DNA of 64,000 nucleotides from Syntrophobacter sp963666995 (GTDB taxonomy: Bacteria; Desulfobacterota; Syntrophobacteria; Syntrophobacterales; Syntrophobacteraceae). Where the stretch lies: positions 558,001 to 622,000 of the forward strand of contig OY762941.1 of the NCBI GenBank assembly GCA_963666995.1, given 5' to 3'. Positions 58,911-64,000 of the stretch are shown here, one piece after another. Made by a program: the position numbers and the translations under genes. The number at the start of each line of letters is the position of its first letter. Positions within the stretch are counted from its first letter, which is position 1. The notes below the pieces were generated by a model. It was not told the origin of the DNA, made no database searches, and was given only the letters and a program-made list of their open reading frames with translations.

Positions 58911-60353
58911 TCATGTATCGGAGTGGCCGGCAGACGGAGGAGCCTCCGTTAAATCGACGGGAATGAGGACCCGGAAGACGCTTCCTTTGCCCGGCCCGCT
59001 CTCGACCTCGATGCTTCCGCCGTGAGCGGCTGCGATGGATCGGGCGATGCTGAGTCCCAGCCCGGCTCCCCCTTCGATCGACAGATCGGAAGACAGAACC
59101 CGATAGAACGGCTGGAAAATCCTCTCGCACTCCTCGGGCGCGATCCCCTTCCCGGTATCCGATACGGACAGTTCAGCCCGGTCGCCCAACCGCCGGAGCG
59201 CCAGGGTGACGTGGCCTCCCGGTTCGGTGTACTTGACCGCGTTTTCGGCAAGATTAAGCAGCAGCCGCCCGAGCCTTTCCCGGTCCCCACGGATCACAAC
59301 CGGCTCCGCCGCCCTCAGGCGCAGATCGATGGAACGAGACCCCGCCAGCGTCTCGATGCGCCGGTACACCTCTTCCACGAGTTCGGCAAGATCCATCGGC
59401 TGCAGGTCCATTCGCAACATTCCTGATTCGGCCCGGGCCAACAGCAGGAGCCCATCCACGAGCCGGGCGAGCCTGTCGGTTTCCTCGAGTGCGCTTTTGA
59501 GAGCGGCCTGGTATTCTTCGGGTGTCCTCGGATGTCTTAAAGCGACTTCAAGTTCCCCTTTCAATATGGTAAGCGGCGTCTGGAGTTCGTGGGAGGCATC
59601 GGCACTGAACTGCCGGATTTGGGAAAACGCAATGTCGAGGCGGCCGAGCATTTCATTCAACGTCCGCGCCAGCCGGTCCAACTCATCTCCGGCGCCTGTC
59701 TCCTCGATCCGTTCAGCCAGGTGTTCCGCGCTGATCCGGTGAGCCGCTCCCGTCATCCGCTCCACCGGTTTGAGGGCCCGGCGAGCGAGCAGCAGACCGC
59801 CCGAGCCGGCCAGTATCAGGCCCACCGGCAGCAGTACCGCCATGATGAGCAGGAAGCGGACACGGGTTTCAGACACGCTCTGAAGAGACATGCCCACCTG
59901 GATGAGATGCACCATCCGGCCCCCCTCCATCACGGGCATGGTCAGGATACGCACCGGATAAGGTTCAAGGCCCGTCACCGTCTCGAAGGTTGCTACACCC
60001 CGCGTCGCATCGTTTAAGGCTTCTTTGCTGAGAGGTATTTTCCCGGGAGGTGTTCCCGGCTGGCGCGGATCCCGGTGACCCAGCGGATCGAGCATTTGAA
60101 AGTACCGATCCCAGGGGGAAAAACCGAAGAAACGCCGAAAAATCTCATCCACTTCCGCGGGGAAAACCGTGGATGACCCGGCCTGAGCGCGTTCGGCCAT
60201 GGCTCCCGCAACACCTCTCAGGGCCGCATCCACCTCGTGGGACAGGCTGTACGACAGGAGCAGGAAAGCAGCTCCGCCGAGCAGCACGAGCGTAACCGTC
60301 AACAGGCTGGTGTACCAGAAGGTGAGTCGTATGCGGATGGATCTCAGATTCAA
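58911..60353 (-). CDS. Heavy-metal-type sensor histidine kinase (CusS-like)
   Basis: The 480-residue kinase has two membrane segments (about 10-35 and 167-190) enclosing a periplasmic sensor domain. A HAMP segment follows, then the phospho-acceptor H255 in FSADASHELQTPLTIL and a complete HATPase with N-box (LLLNLAENAVKYTEPGGHV), SVSDTGKGIAPEE and GAGLGLSIARSIAA. The sequence style is that of CusS/heavy-metal sensor kinases. It starts four bases after its response regulator. Metal specificity is not visible. Confidence 0.93.
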   Translation of the reverse strand: MNLRSIRIRLTFWYTSLLTVTLVLLGGAAFLLLSYSLSHEVDAALRGVAGAMAERAQAGSSTVFPAEVDEIFRRFFGFSPWDRYFQMLDPLGHRDPRQPGTPPGKIPLSKEALNDATRGVATFETVTGLEPYPVRILTMPVMEGGRMVHLIQVGMSLQSVSETRVRFLLIMAVLLPVGLILAGSGGLLLARRALKPVERMTGAAHRISAEHLAERIEETGAGDELDRLARTLNEMLGRLDIAFSQIRQFSADASHELQTPLTILKGELEVALRHPRTPEEYQAALKSALEETDRLARLVDGLLLLARAESGMLRMDLQPMDLAELVEEVYRRIETLAGSRSIDLRLRAAEPVVIRGDRERLGRLLLNLAENAVKYTEPGGHVTLALRRLGDRAELSVSDTGKGIAPEECERIFQPFYRVLSSDLSIEGGAGLGLSIARSIAAAHGGSIEVESGPGKGSVFRVLIPVDLTEAPPSAGHSDT

Positions 60354-60357
60354 CGGT

Positions 60358-61029
60358 TCACTCCGCTTTAAGCATGTATCCGACTCCGCGGACCGTGTGA
60401 ATCAGCCTGGGTTCACGGCCGGAGTCGATCTTCTTGCGAAGATAGTTCACATACACATCGATAACATTGGTCGCGGAATCGAAATCGTAGTCCCAAACGT
60501 GCTCGGCTATCATGGTTCGAGTGAGCACACGCCCGTCGTTTCGCATGAAGTAATCGAGCAAAGCAAATTCCCGTGCGGTGAGATCGATTTGATCGCCACC
60601 CCTGAAGACGACGCGCCGAGCGGGATCGAGCGCCAGGTCGGCAACCTGAAGCACCGCCTGCCTGCCTTCGGAGCGGCGTCTGAGCAGGGCGCGCACCCTG
60701 GCGACAAGCTCTTCAAAAGCAAAGGGTTTGGTAAGATAGTCGTCGGCGCCTGCGTCAAGACCCAGCACCTTGTCCTCGATGGTGGCCCTCACGGTCAGGA
60801 GCAACACCGGCGTTGCCACCCGCTTTTGGCGGAGCGCGCCGAGCACCTGCAGACCGTTCATCTTCGGCAGGTGTATGTCCAGCACGATCAGATCGTGTAC
60901 CTGGTCCAAAGCCATCTTCAGGCCGGCTTCGCCATCGGCCGCCACGTCCACCGCATACCCTTCCTCGGTCAGTCCCTTTCGAATGAAACTGGCGACTTTT
61001 TTCTCGTCTTCCACCACCAGGAGTCGCAT
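60358..61029 (-). CDS. OmpR-family response regulator (CusR-like)
   Basis: The 223-residue regulator has a receiver domain (D51 in DLIVLDIHLPKMNGL, DDYLTKPF with the conserved lysine) and a winged-helix DNA-binding domain (about 125-223, ALLDYFMRNDGRVLTRTMIA, NVIDVYVNYLRKKID, RGVGYMLKAE). It is the first gene of the two-component operon. GGAG seven bases before ATG 61029 is the ribosome binding site. Target genes are unknown; degP downstream is a candidate. Confidence 0.95.
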   Translation of the reverse strand: MRLLVVEDEKKVASFIRKGLTEEGYAVDVAADGEAGLKMALDQVHDLIVLDIHLPKMNGLQVLGALRQKRVATPVLLLTVRATIEDKVLGLDAGADDYLTKPFAFEELVARVRALLRRRSEGRQAVLQVADLALDPARRVVFRGGDQIDLTAREFALLDYFMRNDGRVLTRTMIAEHVWDYDFDSATNVIDVYVNYLRKKIDSGREPRLIHTVRGVGYMLKAE

Positions 61030-61129
61030 ACGCAGTCTCCAGCCCCATGGGCGCTAATTTAAGTGCAGCGTCATTCCGGCGAAGGAGACTGTGCCGTAAT
61101 TCGGGAATACCTGAGAATAGCACGATACC

Positions 61130-61350
61130 CGTCACCCCGGCGGAGGCCGGGGTCCAGTCTCTTTCGCGATAACTATATTAAATCACACAACATTATGGTT
61201 ATCACCGAAATGTCGAATAAAGTCCGGACCGTCGTTCGTCTCTATTTGACCAGGAATAGCCCCTGGACAGGTATTGTGACACGGTCTCGAAGGCCGGAAT
61301 GACAAATCCTGATTTCATCCGGCCTCGACTCTTCCTCTGGGAAACAGCCC
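61130..61350. repeat. Dispersed repeat family B, copy 4
   Basis: The element starts CCGTCACCCCGGCGGAGGCC and ends with GCCGGAATGACAAATCCTGA, TTTCATCCGGCCTCGACTC and TGGGAAACAGCCC. These ends match copy 2 at 17023-17165, with a different middle. Confidence 0.65.
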
Positions 61351-61445
61351 CACAATTCGCCCTCCCAACCGGCATCCTCCTTCGATGCATGAGTGTTACC
61401 TCAAGTACGGCCTGCGGCGCCCGGAAGTCCGCACAAGATCATCGG

Positions 61446-61480
61446 GTGCCCCGGGCAACACGTTGCCGGGGCCGCCGCCC
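61446..61480. repeat. Partial arm resembling repeat family A
   Basis: GGGTGCCCCGGGCAACACGT followed by TGCCGGGGCCG has the hairpin form of a family A arm but with changed bases. It is isolated. Confidence 0.45.
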
Positions 61481-61806
61481 GCCGATCGATATTACACCCG
61501 GAATGTTTAAGTTAAGGAAACTTTCACTGTAAGGATAGGGGAATATTGCCGTATATCACCCGGAAGCGAGGAACCGTCCCCGGGACCGTCTTGAAAAACA
61601 AGGGCGCGAGAATGGTCTTTTTGACTGGAAAGGTGAAGAACCATAGAATATATAATTCAGCGGGCGTGCAAAGAACTGCGTCAAGACCCGGTTTGCCTCC
61701 GGCGTTCCTGCCCCGGCCTGCGCCGGCAGGCATGCGGAAGGCGCGGGCGGCAGCCGATGTCGGGCGAGCGGGACTGATGCCTTAAGATCTTACCGGGAGG
61801 AGTCAA

Positions 61807-62238
61807 ATGAACATGTGCAGCGGCAAAAGCGAATACCAATCCCGTTCAAAGATGGAATTCGATCCTAAATGCCTGTTTTGCTCCAACAAGATGGAACCGA
61901 TAATTATCGCAAGGCACGGTTCCGTGTACGCCATTGAAGATAAATCCCCGGTGACGCCGGGGCACGCTCTCGTTATTCCTTATCGGCACACGAAGGACGT
62001 TTTCACCATGACCGAAGAGGAACACAGGGATGCGGACACGCTTCTGGGCCTTTTGCGTGACAGACTCTGCCGGGAAGATCCGTCGATCACGGGGTTCAAT
62101 GTAGGGGCAAACTGCGGTGAGAGCGCCGGGCAAACCATCATGCACGCTCATATCCACCTCATACCGCGAAGAGACGGCGACACGTCCAGCCCCAGGGGCG
62201 GGGTGAGAGGGGTCGTCCCCGACAAGATGGGTTACTAA
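61807..62238 (+). CDS. HIT-family nucleotide hydrolase or transferase
   Basis: The 143-residue protein has a CLFCSNK zinc-type pair near residue 22, PVTPGHALVIPYRHTKDVF, FNVGANCGESAGQTIMHAH and the active-site triad HAHIHLIPR. These define the HIT superfamily (HINT/HinT-like or Ap4A hydrolase branch). GGGAGGAGTCAA precedes ATG 61807; a later ATG (M16) would start closer to usual HIT proteins but has no ribosome binding site. It stands alone. Confidence 0.93.
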   Translation: MNMCSGKSEYQSRSKMEFDPKCLFCSNKMEPIIIARHGSVYAIEDKSPVTPGHALVIPYRHTKDVFTMTEEEHRDADTLLGLLRDRLCREDPSITGFNVGANCGESAGQTIMHAHIHLIPRRDGDTSSPRGGVRGVVPDKMGY

Positions 62239-63532
62239 AAGCTGAGGTAAGCAGCCCGCGGAATGGCGCCGGACACCGCGGCAAATCCCTTCCGGCTGAA
62301 CCGGCTTCCGATCTTTTGCCGGAAGAGAATCCCCGGCAGGCAGCCTCGCTCGGCAGGGGCACGGTGGAAAGCCTGCCCCTTCATAACGGCTTCTCCCGGT
62401 CCGCTCAATTCAGCCGGACCGCATTTGAGGCTAAAGACCCGCACTATGCCGAAAACGCCTCTCCGGGTGCGGCCGGCCGCAAAGCATTCACGGAAAAGTT
62501 GACTTTCCCGACAAGTGGCGCAACAATTGCGGCCACTCCTTTTTTATAATCTACACCGACCACTTATCCCGGGCCTCCGATGCCCGGGCAGATCATGCAA
62601 TGCTCGACAGGGCACGGGTCGAGAAGGCAGCGTTTGCCTATCGAGGCTCAAAGCACAATCGATTGCCGTGTGAGCGAGAGAAGAAGTCGACCTGCAGCCG
62701 GAGGTTCAGTCACAGGCTGCCGGAAGACTTGGGGAGGTGCAGCATTTCGACAAAATTGTTTAACAAAGCCGGATTGCCTGAAAATAATGATTCGCCGACA
62801 TGGCGTTCAGAGGGTTGAAGAGCTTCCGGATCGGCCCCCGCCACATTTCTTAGTGAATATGCCTCACGCAATGTGTGAAAAGCACAATTTTGTAAGATTT
62901 GCACTACTGGGTGTCCTGTAAACCCGGTGGAATGACCAGAACGGCATATTTGGGTGGCAATTCCTTGTGGGAGAATTCCTCTTCCCGGGGAATGTCCCGA
63001 CACGCCCGAGTATGAGCCGGGAATGATCTTACGCCGAGCGGCTCTGCCCCGGGCCGGGCCGTTGCTTCAAGATCGTTGCCGCGCAACACCTGACGGAAGA
63101 TGAAGACCGGTTCCGGGGTGAAAGGCGGCAAAGCGGCTTCGGCGCTCCATGCCAGGCGACCGGCGAACGGCCTGCATGAATAACGGTTGAATCCGGTTAT
63201 GGGTTTGGTACCCCTTTTGCATCTCTACCGTCCCTGTTTATAGCTCCGGGAATCCACCCGAAGCAACGGACTCGTGCCCGGCACAAAGCCAAGTCACGGC
63301 TGATCCGTGCGCTATGCGGGGATAAATCGAGTTGCAGGGAAGCGAGATCGAATTCTTTTCATTGCATTGTCATTCCGGGCATTGTCATTCCGGCCGCACG
63401 CCGCGGGAGAAATCCGGGGATGTTCCGCTCAGGGTGTCCAGAGCGCAGCAGTGTGGTTGACGTGGCTTTTGTAGGGGTTTGCGATTGCAGCTTGGCGTGG
63501 GATCAAAATCTAACGGGAAAAGGAGAAGTTCC
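62239..63532. other. Long intergenic region, no gene recognised
   Basis: Nearly 1.3 kb without a supported gene. Short open frames on both strands show no family motif. A fragment of repeat family B (CATTGTCATTCCGGGC and CATTGTCATTCCGGCC) lies at 63364-63393. The LivK-like gene promoter should be in the last 200 bases. Confidence 0.45.
63364..63396. repeat. Repeat family B end motif, doubled
   Basis: CATTGTCATTCCGG occurs twice in tandem here, 16 bases apart. It matches the ends of the family B elements. Confidence 0.5.
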
Positions 63533-64000
63533 ATGATGAGGACTAGAGGATTGTTCGGGTTCGTCGTGATGTCGCTGAGTGTGGTGCTCCTGCTGTTCGC
63601 GGCTGAGGCGAAATGTGCGGATACCATCAATATAGGTATCCTGGGACCTTTCACCGGTCCGACGGCGTTCAACGGTGAAGAAATGAAAAAGGGTTCCCAG
63701 CTTGCCGCCGATGAGATCAACGAGAAGGGCGGGCTTTTCGGGATGCAGGTCAACCTGATCTACGGAGATACCGAATCCAAACCCGACAGGGGTGTCGCTG
63801 CCGTTAAGAAACTCATCACCAGGGATAACGTCCTCGTCGTGGGAGGCGGTTACCACAGTTCGGTTATCATCGCGACCTCCGAAGTCTGTGAACGGGAGAA
63901 GGTGCCGAACGTCGTCGCGATCGCCATTACGCCAACGATTACGAGCCGCGGTTTTTCCTACGTATTCAGGACTTCGCCCAGTTCGCCCCAATTCCTGGAG
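63533..64000 (+). CDS. LivK-like ABC transporter substrate-binding protein, N-terminal part
   Basis: The gene runs off the right edge; 156 codons are visible. It begins MMRTRGLFGFVVMSLSVVLL, a signal peptide ending near AEAKCA. INIGILGPFTGPTAFNGEEM, LAADEINEKGGLFGMQVNLI, YGDTESKPDRGVAAVKKLI and VVGGGYHSSVIIATSEVCER are the standard opening of branched-chain amino acid type binding proteins. AAAAGGAGAAG stands seven bases upstream. The ligand cannot be inferred. The rest of a Liv-type operon is expected to the right. Confidence 0.9.
   Translation, partial: MMRTRGLFGFVVMSLSVVLLLFAAEAKCADTINIGILGPFTGPTAFNGEEMKKGSQLAADEINEKGGLFGMQVNLIYGDTESKPDRGVAAVKKLITRDNVLVVGGGYHSSVIIATSEVCEREKVPNVVAIAITPTITSRGFSYVFRTSPSSPQFLE

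Larger units (their letters stand above)
61030..61806. other. Intergenic region with repeats A and B
   Basis: No gene is supported. Repeat family B (61130-61350) and a partial arm of family A (61446-61480) occupy much of it. Sequence just before the HIT gene (61600-61660) is A+T-rich and may hold its promoter. Confidence 0.5.

Overview
The window is G+C-rich bacterial chromosome. Several things point to a strictly or facultatively anaerobic deltaproteobacterium (Desulfobacterota, perhaps the Syntrophobacterales): a Desulfovibrio-type molybdenum aldehyde oxidoreductase with a molbindin, several TRAP transporters, and the abundance of large sensor kinases. This placement is inference from gene content, not from a marker gene. 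No rRNA, tRNA, complete insertion sequence or CRISPR array was found.

Layout. 1-3.8 kb: the start of a type I-E CRISPR-Cas operon on the minus strand (WYL regulator, cas3, 5' end of cse1), with overlapping reading frames. 4.1-7.1 kb: a HATPase-GNAT fusion, remnants of a flavodoxin gene and of a RAYT transposase, and a YaiI-family gene. 7.5-16.9 kb: secreted hydrolases (S10 carboxypeptidase, alkaline phosphatase), a CMD-fold protein, a DUF2975/XRE pair, an amino-acid permease operon and a small secreted protein. 17-20.5 kb: a repeat-rich stretch with a tiny lipoprotein, a methyltransferase, a VOC protein and a flavin-binding-fold protein. 20.5-28.3 kb: a GAF/PAS histidine kinase with an eroded ATP-binding domain, thioredoxin reductase, and a TatT-type TRAP operon (lipoprotein, DctP, fused DctQM).

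28.7-33.3 kb is the most interesting part. It is an apparent immune locus made of a 932-residue CHAT (caspase-like) protease, a Nudix hydrolase coupled to it with an 8-bp gap, and a bacterial gasdermin with a cysteine at position 3. Gasdermin plus CHAT protease is a known abortive-infection pair in which the protease clips a short C-terminal peptide and frees the pore former. The intervening Nudix enzyme is not part of the arrangement I know and may be a new component.

33.5-42.6 kb: a secreted Ntn amidase, then a minus-strand uronate regulon (TRAP DctP, DctM, DctQ, then KduI, KduD, KDG kinase, KDPG aldolase) with an IclR/KdgR-like regulator. Together these import and convert unsaturated or keto-uronates to pyruvate and glyceraldehyde-3-phosphate. 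43.2-56.5 kb: a molybdenum-centred region (ModB-ModA-ModC, an XRE-PBP regulator, molbindin, aldehyde oxidoreductase, MOT1-type permease) with a TiaS-like gene and an ECF sigma / zinc anti-sigma / Spy-like trio interleaved. 56.6-64 kb: TrmO, DegP/HtrA, a CusRS-like two-component pair, a HIT protein, and the 5' end of a LivK-like ABC binding protein cut by the window edge.

Two families of dispersed non-coding repeats occur repeatedly between genes. One is an approximately 130-bp element with terminal inverted repeats and REP-like hairpins (four copies plus fragments). The other carries recurring GTCATTCCGGC / CCGGAATGACG ends.
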